A stretch of DNA of 26,547 bases, taken from Terana coerulea (Eukaryota; Basidiomycota; Agaricomycetes; Polyporales; Phanerochaetaceae). The stretch spans positions 1-26,547 of the forward strand of contig JAKOGH010000230.1 of the NCBI GenBank assembly GCA_024811115.1, in the 5' to 3' direction. The position numbers were made by a program, and so were the translations under genes. Each line of letters starts with the position of its first letter. Position 1 is the first letter of the stretch. This document shows positions 9,652-20,724 of this stretch, piece by piece. The notes beneath the pieces were generated by a model, which saw nothing but the letters and a program-made list of their open reading frames with translations, did not search any database and was not told the origin of the DNA.

Positions 9652-11498
9652 TCAGGACCTGGGTTTGCACTCCTTCTTATGCCCTTGTGCCCAATGTGCC
9701 TACTCCACGATTCAGCGATGTAATGCTTCCAGAATGCCTCAGTGCCAGACTCACCCGTTGGCAAGACCGAGAGCAGTAATGTCTCTGCTTGCAACCGCTG
9801 CACGCCTTGAGGTTGTTCGGGCTGCCGCAATTGGCACATGCTGAATTTCCAGGACGGTCTGTGCGCCTGTCTGACACGCCTTCCTGCAAAATTGTTCCAG
9901 TGGGGATGCCGTATTCGTCGACCAGTGGGGTGTTCACGAGCGTTTGTCCCTTCTTTACTGACGCGGCGCCGATCTTATGCTTATCCCAGTCCGAAGAAAA
10001 CGGCACAACAAATTGCTTCGCGGCGTTGGTGACGGAGGCTTTAGAGTCCAGGGCAATTCGAACAGCTTGTTGGGCGTCCCGGATAGAGAAGTGGTCGAAA
10101 TCGAAGTTCGCGGTGTAGCGCTGCTGAGAGTAGCCAGGCGAGTCAAACATTTTATCCAAAGCTTCCTTGCGTCCTTTTGCGCTCTTGTCGGCATCCTTAA
10201 GGAGATCGGACCACTCGTACGAGCTAATACCGTCAGGTGGATGCGCCCCCGCGCCGTCTAGGACCGTTACAGCACCTGTACTGTCTTGTATTGATGCTAT
10301 ACTTTCGACCTGTGCGTTACCAATAAAGTGAGTGAAGCAATGGCTTTCAAGTAAACCTTCTCACCTTGATGACAAATAGCCAGTGATCACCGAAGTCGTA
10401 TTCATACCCCATTGTGTCTTCAGGGCTCTGCATAATGTGAGCAATGGTCCACCTGGGAAGGGTCAGAACCTGGAACAGGCCTTAGTTGGCAGTCTATCAT
10501 GCGTACTTGTCATCTGGGATAAACGCATAGCCCATCCCGTCGATATGCATCATATCGACGGAAGTCGAACCCTGTGGCAGGCAGCGTCAACTCGTGATGA
10601 CAAGCTCTGAAACGATGAGTTCAACCTTAGGACCGAAAATTGCACCGTCCTTGAAATCGGTAAACACGTGGGAGTGCAGGTTTCGGACGCTACATGGGTA
10701 ACATCAGCCGGACTGCGACATGTCTGTGGTCAACAAGGGTGCACTCACAGCCCAAATAGTGGCTTCATAACCTTGTCGGAGAATACAGACAGCGTGATGC
10801 CACCCGAAACTTTCACGCTCCTCCAGATCCTCGGGCCCATTTGATGCTTTGGCTTTGGCATATGCTCGATATGGATATGCAGGGTGTAGTCGCGTTTGCG
10901 AAGGTCGGCGAGATCCACGGCGCTCAAAGCAGCTGTCTATTGTAGATGTGATGCGTGCGCAGGAGGTCAGGGGCGCAGAATCATACCTTTTATCTATCAG
11001 GGCGTTGACAAACTGCAGTTCCGGAGTTGGAAATGGACTTGAGAAGTACATAAACTGAATGTCCATCTATACTAGTGCTCGTCAGGGGCGACCAAATGGG
11101 CAACAACGACTACACCAACCTTGCGTTGCATTACCCTCATGTAGTCGGTATCAGAGCCCTCCTGATCAGATCCCCACTAGAATTTGTGAGCATAAATCCT
11201 TAATACCAGGCTTGGAAGACTCATACGGGTAAAATGCCCCAGGATTTAATCCTGCCGTCAAGACACTTATATTGTCTGAAGTCCTTCGGGTCTAGTCCCA
11301 TCATTAAGCCTTATCTTCTAGTATAGCCCGTACATCAAACTCACCCTCCCAGAGTATTTCATCCAATCCAAATCCAGCGTCCTGGAAGAGGAACTTGACA
11401 TATTTTGGCATCCGGAGTTGGCCGCGAGGAGTGACACGGCGAGGATCTGCGGCGTTGATCCTGCCATCCCCTGGGTTCGGGCCTACCGTAAGGTTCAT
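9652..11498 (-). CDS. pRiA4b ORF-3-like domain fused to a C-terminal MYND zinc finger
   Basis: Probable regulatory or scaffold protein; substrate and partners unknown. Exons traced on the minus strand are about 11498-11325, 11176-11120, 11066-10987, 10932-10749, 10689-10507, 10469-10365, 10309-9755 and 9699-9652. The middle matches the plasmid pRiA4b ORF-3-like fold: RDYTLHIHIEHMPKP, RNLHSHVFTDFKDGAIFGP, DMMHIDGMGYAFIPDDKYA and the signature MGYEYDFGDHWLFVIK. The C-terminus is a MYND finger split by an intron: CANC, CSGC, HYCSRSCQR, then HWAQGHKKEC, ending PRS with TGA at 9652-9654. MYND fingers bind proline-rich peptides. Several junctions need a one-base correction (near 10990, 10507, 10560 and 10595), so the model has apparent indels. 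The start is uncertain: ATG at 11498 begins a conserved-looking exon (RRVTPRGQLRMPKYVKFLFQ), but an in-frame stretch from an ATG at 11688 (MSTSPYAPLTSLKQLQWPPQ) may be an earlier exon. Confidence 0.7.
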
Positions 11499-12082
11499 TC
11501 TACGCCTATGACACGACTGAGTTAGTAGAAGGACGTGGTGGTGGTCGCAATTCAAGATTGTGCTGTGTGGCGCGGAGCCTAAAATGCATGGACAGTGTGA
11601 CTGTTACAGTCACATCCCGATCGGTGGCCTGCGGTGGCCACTGCAGTTGTTTCAGCGACGTCAAGGGAGCATAGGGAGATGTGCTCACAAAGCATAAGAG
11701 ATCGCACGTGTAGACTTAGCTCACAGCGCCTCGTAGTCCAGCCTGGGAACCACAGCTGTCAGCGAAGCTGGTAAGCATTGGTCACAGCTTCACGCCACAA
11801 AGGCCGTGGCCGGACCGTGTCAGAAAACCGCACTGGCAAGGCTATGCTTAAGCGTGTTCATACCCCTAGGGAGTTTTTCAGGTTGGGTTGCCAAGCGTCT
11901 CGGACGCTGCGCTCAGCATTTTCGGACCAAAACCGATCCTGCTAGCCGGCTACTACGGCTAGAACACAGAAATATAATTTATAATAAGAATACTGATACA
12001 CAACACACCTAAAACCCAAAGAGACCCAAAGTCCACTGCTCACGACATAGATACTTCGCGGTCGATTAGCTACCTCACCCGC
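11499..12082. other. Possible 5' exon of the MYND gene, then duplicated non-coding flank
   Basis: Positions 11506-11688 (minus) contain an open frame starting MSTSPYAPLT that may be the first exon or leader of the MYND gene. From about 11714 the sequence is the left flank of the tandem duplication: it resembles 15831-16091 (shared CTCACAGCGCCTCGTAGTC at 11720 and 15837, and a shared GTGTTCAT...CCCCT...GGGAGTTTT segment). It is the 3' side of the first membrane-protein gene and shows no coding frame of its own. Confidence 0.5.
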
Positions 12083-14453
12083 TCATCGCTCATGGTAGGG
12101 ATTGATGATGTCTTTCCCGTATTTTCGCAGCTCGTCGAGAGCGGGCTCGTCACCGTCCACCTCTTCGGCGAGCCTTTCCGCTCTCCGCTGGGACGTGTCC
12201 CTTCCTAGTAGCCACGTAATTTCCAGGAGTCCTAAAGTGCCTACAGGGTGTCTAGCCTTCTCGGGATGCCGAGGCTGTCTAATGACTGTGATTGCGATCA
12301 ACAGCATAGCTGTAGATACACCGAAGGCGAGCCATGGCTAATCAAGGATAATTAGCATGCGTATAGGGTGTGGGCTGAAGTGTACTCACGCCGTCTTGAT
12401 TTATCTAGGGAAAGTGTTAAAACTGCGTCTGGATCTCAACGGAGTTCGGCAGCTTACCAGCACTGAGTCCGTACTTGCGTCCGCATCATAGCCGACCCAG
12501 TCATCGGCGTCGGAGCTGGTAAGGATCGAACGTATCGCCGCTGCAACACCCACCAGTCAGTGTTCAGCGCACTATGTTGTATACGCAGCTATCTCTTACC
12601 ACGCCAGAAGACCGTCGCAATAGAGCCACCAATGTACATTTCGAGGTCCATGAGATTAATATGCTGGACGACCGGCCTGTAATATCCCAGAGCCTCCATA
12701 CCGATGCTATGATCCCACAACAAATCAGACCAGAGTAAGCACTCAACATGAGCACGAAAACGTACTCCTCGAGGAGAGAAGGTGTGTACGTGAGATTCTT
12801 GTCGGAGTTCCCTATCTGAAAGAATTGTGGTGTATGGCTTGGAGGTGAAAGCGACGGAAAAGATCCAATCTACGAAAGGGATCCTCAGTTAGGCCTGGGG
12901 ATACAAGCACTCGGACAGCACATACGAGAGCAAGGGTCGAATCTTTCGTGGGCGGCGATATCACAGGCAAGGTCGAGTTGCCGTCCCACTCTATCTTGTA
13001 CCGTGGAAAGTAGTCGGTGTCGACATATCGCGCGTAGGTGTCAAAGAGTATGTTGGCATGAGGCGCTTCAACGTTACATGCCATAACGTATACAGAAGAG
13101 ATGGCAGCTGCGCAGAAATATGAGCGACACTCAAGTAGCTGATACACGGGAGCACCTACCGCAGTCCGCCGATACACTGCAATCGTACGGATAGACCGTC
13201 GGTGAAAGACTGATAGCGTCGGCTGAAAAGCCGTTGCTGTCAATCACTTTCATCGTTGACGCTACAATCATGGTTGGCGGTGGGATAGCATCCGACGAGC
13301 CATTTCGCCACACTGCGGGCCGGATGTTGAGTGATCGCGCGGCTGGGAGAGCACGTCTACGAGTTAGCCGTCATGACAAGAGATACAAGTCTTCGACAGA
13401 ACGCGTACTTGGTGCGATTACGACATCCTCCAGGTCGTCGTGAACATGGACTGTAAAGGCCGAGGTTGTCGCATTGAACGCTACCTGTTGTGCATTGGGT
13501 AGCTTCTGGCAGCTTGCTACGAATGCGGTAGCACTGATAGAAACGTCTTGGGTGCCTGTCTGGTAGAAGTTTGGGACATCATATACGATCGAGCCCTGCA
13601 ATCCGTTCGTTGTTGGCAGAAGCATTCGACCTGGCGTCCAAACCAACGGAATGATGTCTATGCTCGGAAAAGCCTCCCTAAGTCTAGCACAGCTCAATAA
13701 AGTCGGAAATAGGCCATCCAAAATGCGAAAGACTTACTGAACTGTGTCGTTCCCAATGAACTTCAGCTTCCCGGTGATCTTGTCATAGCTAGAACTATGA
13801 CCAGTGATCACCGTGAAGGTGAACAAGTGAGAAGCGATGCTGCTCAAAGCCAAGATCCCGCCCAAGTAGAGCAAAATGCACAGCACCAGGCCCGCAGCAG
13901 CGAGGTCCTGTCTCCGATGAGGATTACGACGACGGAGAACGTCCTTGCATCTCCAAATCACAGGGACGGCTGCACCAAGGCCTAGCCATGCAGTCGACTG
14001 GTCGTTCATGGACGTGAGGCTGTGCCTTTCCCGCAAGATTCGCTTCAGAGCCAGCTTCTGAGTGAGCCAGAGTAACGGTATCGTGTATATCTAAACACGA
14101 CAACCGTAAGTCTACAAGGGCTTAAGGGACGACGGGCGACCACTCACTTGTATCGCTTTACTCGGAAACGTGACCACCGCCCAGTACATCAACCATTCTG
14201 CCATGTTGAGTTCATTATCGTTGAACTGAAAGGGTACACCGCGACGCTTGTACCGGGTGATGATTAGAAATAAACTGCCAGCAATGAGGGCCAAATGCAT
14301 GACCATGCAAAGGGTAACGAGGAGTATTTCCGTGAATCGAATCCCGCCGCCGCCCGCTGGTGGACTTCTGCGTGGTTCTCCCCGTTCTTTCTTGGGAAAG
14401 TCGTCCTGATCATCGTCTTGAAGGGGAGCGTATGGGAGGATCTTCACGTCCAT
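12083..14453 (-). CDS. Multi-pass membrane protein of unrecognised fungal family, copy A
   Basis: I recognise no known domain. Ten exons (minus) fit perfectly: 14453-14148, 14090-13738, 13677-13409, 13342-13160, 13107-12926, 12869-12766, 12706-12600, 12540-12458, 12404-12390 and 12337-12083. They total 1857 nt, or 618 residues plus TGA. A charged cytoplasmic N-terminus (MDVKILPYAPLQDDDQDDFP) leads to about four membrane helices (EILLVTLCMVMHLALIAGSL; LMYWAVVTFPSKAIQIYTIP; TAWLGLGAAVPVIW; LAAAGLVLCILLYLGGILAL). Then comes a domain of about 360 residues, probably outside the membrane, with scattered Cys and N-glycosylation sequons. One last helix (WLAFGVSTAMLLIAITVI) and an acidic tail ending NPYHER follow. 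Exon 9 is a 15-nt microexon coding INQDG. All introns are about 50-66 nt with GT-AG ends. The topology resembles a receptor or channel-like protein, but that is only inference. Copy B lies directly upstream in the same orientation. Confidence 0.88.
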
Positions 14454-15830
14454 CTTGTGGGCGGGTCCAGTCGGAGTAGAGGAGAGAACAGAGGGAGTGA
14501 GCTAGAGGCCAGAGCGGACGCGACGTATTTGCATACCCTGGCACCTGGCACCGTTGCGCTTATTTACCAGACAGATGCCACGGCATCCATCAAGCGCGGA
14601 TCGTGAGTTAAGGCGGCTGTACCGCGCGCTTTCCATGGCGGTGTTGCATTTACTAGTTCCTTGATACGAGGATCACAGCCAGATCAAAGAAGGGACATCC
14701 TGGGAGCTACGACGAGCTTAGAAACTGACCATGCACCGGACAACGTCTGAGCTCACCGGACAGAAGCCCACTTCCATAACGGTGGTGGGTGCCATTTTTG
14801 TTTACATTGTACTAGGGATTTCGTGAACACAGAAACAATGATGCATGGCTGGCGCTCACGTTGAGTCAGTGTTCCAGGCTGTTGACTGCTTGAGGTGTGT
14901 ACTCAAACAATGAGGCGCGTTAATCAGAAAATCTGAGCCTCCGGAGACGAACACGGAGGCCAGCCGCGCGCGAGTGTGTGAAGTGGGGCAACCGCTAAGT
15001 AAACGCAGATTCCTGAGGATTTGGCAGCTTGGCAGTTGGCTGTGGCCAAGCGACTCCCACCCTTATCATCCCAACCAGTCCTGAAAAGGCTGGCTTGGGG
15101 TCTCGTCTCACCGGGTCAGCCCAGGGTGGGTATGTGACTACGTAACTGGCAAGATATCATCCTAGCAACTCCCCGTCAACGGCTGGACATATAGTATATC
15201 AGGAAGCTCATACGTACCCAGGAGACAATGTGACACAGGCACCGTGGCTCGGCTACTGAAGTGTATAAGGTTCAAGGACCCTAGATTGCCCGCACGGCGG
15301 CGGAAGTAGTGATGGTTTGGCAGCACACCGTTGCTGTGCATCAGGAAGATTTCGGCACGGCGGCGGCACGGCAGCAGACGCCATTATGTAATCAAGCGCC
15401 AGCACTTAACACACGCCAACGACGCAGCCACTGTCAACTGGCATTTAAGCAATTATTGCTCTTAAAGATGCCTTAAGGAAATTACACAACCATAAGCGCA
15501 TGAGGAATAATTACGAACAATTTACTGAGTCAAGTGTGGCCCAGGAGTACATAAGATCCTCCATTTCTTTCGGCCCGGGCCCTGCGAAGCACGTCGGTCA
15601 CAACGCTATGGAGAAGTTCATGCATGCAATCCCAGTATTCTAGCATGTACTCGCTCAACATGAAGAGGCGGGTCATAGGTCGAAGGCCGAAGGCCGTTAA
15701 AGCCGCATGGTTTAACATCATCAAAGCTAATCATTCCAGCGAACCTAAACGCCACAATGCCGCAGCCCAAAGCGGAAGGCCTCCTTCGACTCGGGGACTC
15801 GGAGCGCCTAGCGCCAAAGCACGTCACAGA
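14454..15830. other. Duplicated upstream flank of copy A
   Basis: This is the promoter side of copy A, then the rest of unit A. It shares blocks with 18459-19650, including GGGAGCTACGACGAGCT-like sequence near 14701, CAGGAGACAATGTGACA near 15220 and GAAGGACCCTAGATTG-like sequence near 15273. G/C-rich CGGCGG/CACGG repeats lie at 15295-15380. Two opposed open frames at about 15530-15836 have counterparts in unit B, but they encode Arg/Pro/Ser-rich low-complexity peptides and I do not call them genes. Confidence 0.55.
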
Positions 15831-18800
15831 ACGTAGCTCACAGCGCCTCGTAGTCTCGATTTGCAGCCGTCATCGAAGCTGATCAGCATTGATCACAGCT
15901 TGACACCCCGGTCAGTCGCCGGACCGAGTCAGAAAATGGCACTGGCAGGGATCCACTGCTGTACTTCAGGTTCAACGTGTTCATGCCCCTGGGGAGTTTT
16001 CGGGTTGAACAGACCTAAAATCCAAAGAGCCCGGAAGTCTACTACACGCAACATAAACGAATCAGGATCGATCAGCTACATCAGCATCCGCTCATCTCTC
16101 ATGGTAGGGGTTTATGATGCCTTTCCCGTATTTTCGCAGCTCGTCGAGGGTGGGTTCCTCGGAGTCCACCTCTTCGGCAAGCCTTTCCGCTCTCCGCTGG
16201 TCTGTATCTCTTCCCAGAAGCCACGTAATTTCCAGGAGCCCTAGTGTACCCACGGGGTGCCTAGCCTTCTCGGGATGCGGAGGCTGTCTGATGACTAAAA
16301 TCGCGATCAACAACATAGCTGTTGAGACACCAAAAGCGAGCCATGGCTAACAGCGATCATCAGTATGCTTGAAACGCGTGGGTTGAAGTCTACTCACGCC
16401 GTCTTGATTTATCTATAGAAATGGTCAGAATTATGTCTCGATTCAACGGGCTTAGCAACTTACCGACACTGAGTCTGTGGTTGCGTTTGCATTATAGCCA
16501 ACCCAGCCATCAGCATCAGAGCTGGTAAGGATCGAGCGTATTGCCGCTGCCATAGACCACCAATCAGTGAGAGGTACGTTATAATATACACACAACATGT
16601 CACCCACCACGCCAGAAGACCGTCGCAATGGCGCCACCAATGTAGATCTCGAGGTCCTGAAGGGCGACATGCTGGACGGTCGACCTGTAATATCCCAAAG
16701 CCTCCATGCCGATGCTATGGTTGTGCAGTGCATTAGAATATGGTAAGTACACAGCATCAGCATGACGCACTCTTCGAGGAGAGAAGGGTAGTATGTGGTG
16801 TTCTTGTCTCCTATCTGGACGGATTGCCATACGTCGCTGAGAGGTGAATATGACGGGAAATATCCAATCTGTGAAAGGGTTTCTCAGAAAAGCCCCAAGG
16901 AAATATCACAGTAGTACCTACCAGAGCAAGGGTCGGGTCATTCGGGGGTGGTGATATCATGGGCAATGATGAGTTACCGTCCCATGCTATCTTGTACCTT
17001 GGAAAGTAGTCGATATCAACGTATCGCGTGTAGGTGTTGAAGAGGACGTCCTTATGAAACACTTCAACGTTGCATGCCATAACGTAAACAGAGGAAATGG
17101 TAGCTGCACAAGGGCATGAGCAACGCCCAAGTACCTAATGCACAATAGCACCTACCGCAGTCCGCAGATACAACACAGTTCAACGGATTGACCGGCGGGA
17201 AAAGGCTAATGGCGTCGGCAGAAGTGTTGTTGCTGTCAATAACCTTCATCGTTGACGCTACAATCATGGTTGGCGGCGGCAGAGTGTCATCTGACGAGCC
17301 ATTTCGCCACATCGCCGGCAGAATGTTGAGCGATCGCGCAGCTTGGGACCACGCCCACAAGTGAGCCGTCATGACAAGAGATGTAAGCGTTTAAGAGAAA
17401 GCGTACTCGGTGAGATTATGACATCCTCTAGGTCATCGTGGACATGGATAGTGAAGGTTAAGGCTGTCTCATTGAACGCCATCTGTCGTGCATCGGGCAG
17501 CTTCTGGCAGCTTGTTACGAATGCGGTGGAATTGATAGGAATGTCTCCGGTGCCTGTGTTGTAGAAGTTCGGGACGTCATATACTGCCGAGCCTTGCAAT
17601 CCGTTTGTCGTTGGCAGAAGCATTTGACCTGGTGTCCAGAAAAGCGGAATAATACTGATGCTCGGGAACGCCTCCACAATTCTGGCACAGTTCGATAGGA
17701 TCAGGAAATGGGCCGTGCAAAGTAAGAAAGACTTACAGGTCTGGGTCGCTCCCAATGACCTCTACCATTCCACTAATCTCATTGTAGCTGGAACTATAGC
17801 CGAAGATCGCCGTGAAGGTGAACAAATGAGAAGCGATGCTACTCAAAGCCAAGATCCCGCCTAGGTAGAGCAAAATGCACAGTTTCAGTCCCGCAGCTGC
17901 GAGGTCCTGTTTCCGATGAGGATTACGACGACGGAGAACGTCCTTGCATCTCCAAATCACAGGGACGGCCGCTCCGAGGCCTAGCCATGCAGTCGACTGG
18001 TCGTTCATTGATGTAAGACTGTGCCGAACCCGCAAGATTCGCTTCAGAGCCAGCTTCTGAGTGAGCCAGAGTAACGGTATCGTGTATATCTAACCGCGAT
18101 GTCCGTAAGCCTACAAGAACTTAAGGGATGACGGGCGACCACTCACTTGGATCGTTTTACTCGGAAACGTGACCACCGCCCAGTACATATACCATTCTGC
18201 CAGGTTGAGCTCGTTGTTGTTGAACTGGAAGGGTACACCGCGACGTTTGTACCGAGTGATGATCAAGAATAGACTGCCGACGATGAGGGCCAAATGCATG
18301 ACTAGGCAAATGGTAACGAGAATGATTTCCGAAAGCCGGATACCTCCAACGGCCGTCGTTTGAGTCTTGCGCGGCGCTCCGCGCTCTTTCTTGGGCAAGT
18401 CGTCCTGATCATCGTCTTGAGGAGGTAGGCGAGCGTACGGAAGAATTTTCACGTCCATCTTGTGGGCAGGACCCGTCGGTGTGAAGATTTAAAAAAGAGG
18501 AGTGAGTTAGTGGTAGATGGTTATAGATCTCGAGTGCTGATATGGGACAGACTCGGAGCGAACGCGATGGACTTACATACCCTAGCACCCGGCGCAGCCT
18601 GCTTGTTTAGCAGCTGATATAGGCTACAGCATCCGTCAAGAACGAATCAATGAGTTACGGAGGCTGGACCAGATGCTTTCGTGGCGGTGTCACCGGGGGC
18701 AATTCTTCCTTGGAATGAATCAAAGAAGGGAGATCCTGGGAGCTACGATGAGCTCGGCGATTAATGAGCGCGCGGGACAGATTCTGAGCTTGTCAAATAG

Positions 18801-19650
18801 GGGCTCACCTCCGTTACGGCGTTGAGTAGTAGTTCTGCTTTCATAGCACTACTGGGGTCATGAAAGAAGTATGTCCCGGTACTTGAGTCAGGTACTAACC
18901 GCTCCATGTGTGCACTCGAGAGACGAGTCCCGCGAGTCAGAAGCTTTGAGCCTCATATCTTCCGGAGATGGACATGGAAGCCCAGCGCGCGCGAGTTGTG
19001 TGAAGCAGAGCGACTGCCAAGTACAGTGGGGTATGGCAGCAAGTTGACTGTCGAAAAACCCGAGCGACTTCCATCCTCGTCATTTCATCTAGCTCTGAGA
19101 TGGCTAGCTTGAGATCTCGTTGAACTGTGGCACCCAGGGTAGGTACGCGACTACGTGACCGGCAAAGCATCCTGGCAACTCCCTGTCGACGGCTGGACGT
19201 GTGTATCAAGAAGCTCGCCCGTACCCAGGAGACAACGTGACATAGGCACCGTGGCGCAGCTGAGAAAGTGAACAAGGTTGAAGGACCCTAGATTGACATG
19301 CCAGTTAGTACTGCGGCGAAAGCGATGGTTCAGCTCATGCTGTGCATCACGAAGATTTCGGCACGACGGCGACTATGTAATCAAGCGCCGGTACGCTTTC
19401 CTTTTTGGTCTGCACAGGAGACCAGAGATCAAGTAGAATTTTTCCATAAATGACGCTACGAAAAGTCCACGCACTGTGTGTAATCCCAGCATTTCATCAT
19501 GCACTCACTCAAGAGCGTAAGCAGCGAAAGCCGCAGCTAGCCGCATGGTTGATCATCATCACTGCAAAGCCAATTGCTTCAGTAAACCTAAACGCCACAA
19601 CGCCGCAGCCAAAAGCGGAACACCTTCTTCGGCTCGGAGAGCGCCGCGCG
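15831..19650. repeat. Tandem duplication unit B (about 3.8 kb)
   Basis: Second unit of the direct duplication, head-to-tail with unit A. The border near 15831 abuts the right end of unit A without an obvious spacer. The coding exons look more alike between units than the flanks do. The right limit is set by the last clear match (AAAAGCGGAACACCTTCTTC-type sequence near 19612) and may be off by some tens of bases. Confidence 0.88.
16092..18458 (-). CDS. Multi-pass membrane protein of unrecognised fungal family, copy B
   Basis: This is the paralogue of the gene at 12083-14453 with the same ten-exon plan: 18458-18147, 18089-17737, 17681-17407, 17341-17156, 17103-16922, 16868-16771, 16714-16608, 16546-16464, 16412-16398 and 16346-16092. 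They sum to 1866 nt, or 621 residues plus stop, without frame breaks. The N-terminus is MDVKILPYARLPPQDDDQDD. The helices, the large middle domain and the NPYHER end match copy A, with clear divergence mainly in the presumed extracellular part (for example SDPDLIVEAFPSISIIPLFW versus NDTVQEAFPSIDIIPLVW). The acceptor of exon 3 has shifted by 6 nt relative to copy A, adding two residues. The 15-nt exon 9 (INQDG) is identical. Two intact frames after visible divergence imply both copies are, or recently were, under selection. No function can be assigned. Confidence 0.88.
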
Positions 19651-20724
19651 AAGTCGCAGACGTGACCTGCTGCTTTTCCAGCACCAGTTACGACCTTACG
19701 CCAAAGTTCACTGTGCACTGGCAGCAGAGCATGACCGACCAGTTAGCCTTCATTGCATCGACGGATGATCTTTCACAGAAACATCAATGCACCTTATAGA
19801 ACGTCATACTCTCATGGGCCATCATGGCAGCAAGCTACCCTCGGGCTAGCGTCGTGGTACGCACCGTTCGGGTACCTCGCCGATGGCCGTGAGCGTCGCC
19901 GCCAAGGACATTCTCCTTAGGAATCGTACCCAGGTCCGAGTTAACTTGAAGTCTTTGGCATCCGACATTTGCAATGTGATTAGGTTAAGTTCGATTACAG
20001 TCGATTGCCTATCGTTAGCCTACTCCCCAAAAAAATCCTGCGCGCAGCGAAGTGTGGGGTAAACCTCGCCTAACGCCGCGTCGCCGAGCCCCAAATCTAC
20101 AAAGCGCCTGACAAGCAGCAGCCTTCCACGTGCGAGCGACTGCCGAAGAAACCGTGCAGGTCACCTTCAGCGGAGTGCCTAGATAGTTGCGCTGGGACAC
20201 CCACCTTTGCGCGATGTTTGAAGTCGCGTCACATTGGTACCGGGCTTGAGGGAAAGCTGGACAGGCAGGACGCCCGAGGAGCGCTTGGGCGTCCTTGGTG
20301 GGGCAGGCGCCACTCTGCGTGGGTCCAGAATCATTTTGGGTCCGGCTAACGATACATCTGGAAGTTGCCCCCGGGCTATATAGCTGATTTAGTGGCCATA
20401 GTGCCCTTAGCTAGTCCCCCAGTATATAGTACTGGCTCAGCGAGATAGAATGGACGATGCTATATAGTCGGCATAGCATGGTACTATGAGGGCTATGAGG
20501 GCTACGATCGGCGTCAGATCTCATCAGCGTCGAGCAAGCTTTCCATTAGCGCCCGTGGTCGTGGTGCATTGCGCAGCTGGCTCACCGCCTCCCCAGCCGG
20601 CCTCACAATGCATGCAGCGTCGTTTGCTGTAGCAGTACAGACCATTATGATATATTATGAGTAGTAGCATACATAGAGTAAGTAGTACTTGAGAACTTGA
20701 AAAGCAGCTAATACAAGCTGTGAT
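18459..20724. other. Gene-free stretch: end of unit B, then unique sequence
   Basis: Up to about 19650 this is duplicated flank (see unit B). From 19650 to 20724 I see no coding frame with recognisable features. Around 20370-20510 it carries GGGCTATATAG, CTATATAGTCGGCATAG and a short tandem repeat. A G/C-rich segment at 20200-20350 and palindromic CTATATAG words are the only structure noted. Confidence 0.5.
20483..20505. repeat. Short tandem repeat with a copy at 21528-21551
   Basis: Two and a half units of the 9-mer CTATGAGGG occur here, and two to three nearly identical units lie at 21528-21551. The two copies flank the decayed small-protein gene about 1 kb apart. Around both copies GGGCTATA or CTATATAG words recur (20370-20470 and 21575-21640). 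Confidence 0.6.

Larger units (their letters stand above)
11714..15830. repeat. Tandem duplication unit A (about 4.1 kb)
   Basis: Direct repeat partner of 15831 to about 19650. Matching anchors are CTCACAGCGCCTCGTAGTC (11720 and 15837), the gene stop codons (12083 and 16092), the start codons (14453 and 18458), GAAGATTTCGGCACG (near 15345 and 19349) and CCTAAACGCCACAA (15744 and 19587). The offset is 4.0-4.1 kb on the left and 3.84 kb on the right, so indels have accumulated in the non-coding parts. Both gene and flanks are included, so this is a segmental duplication rather than retroposition; introns are kept. Confidence 0.9.

Noticed and set aside
15530..15836. Opposed open frames in the unit A flank with counterparts near 19509-19799
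   Set aside because: The similarity follows from the segmental duplication. The peptides are Arg/Pro/Ser-rich and overlap on both strands, with no start context or splice pattern to support a gene.
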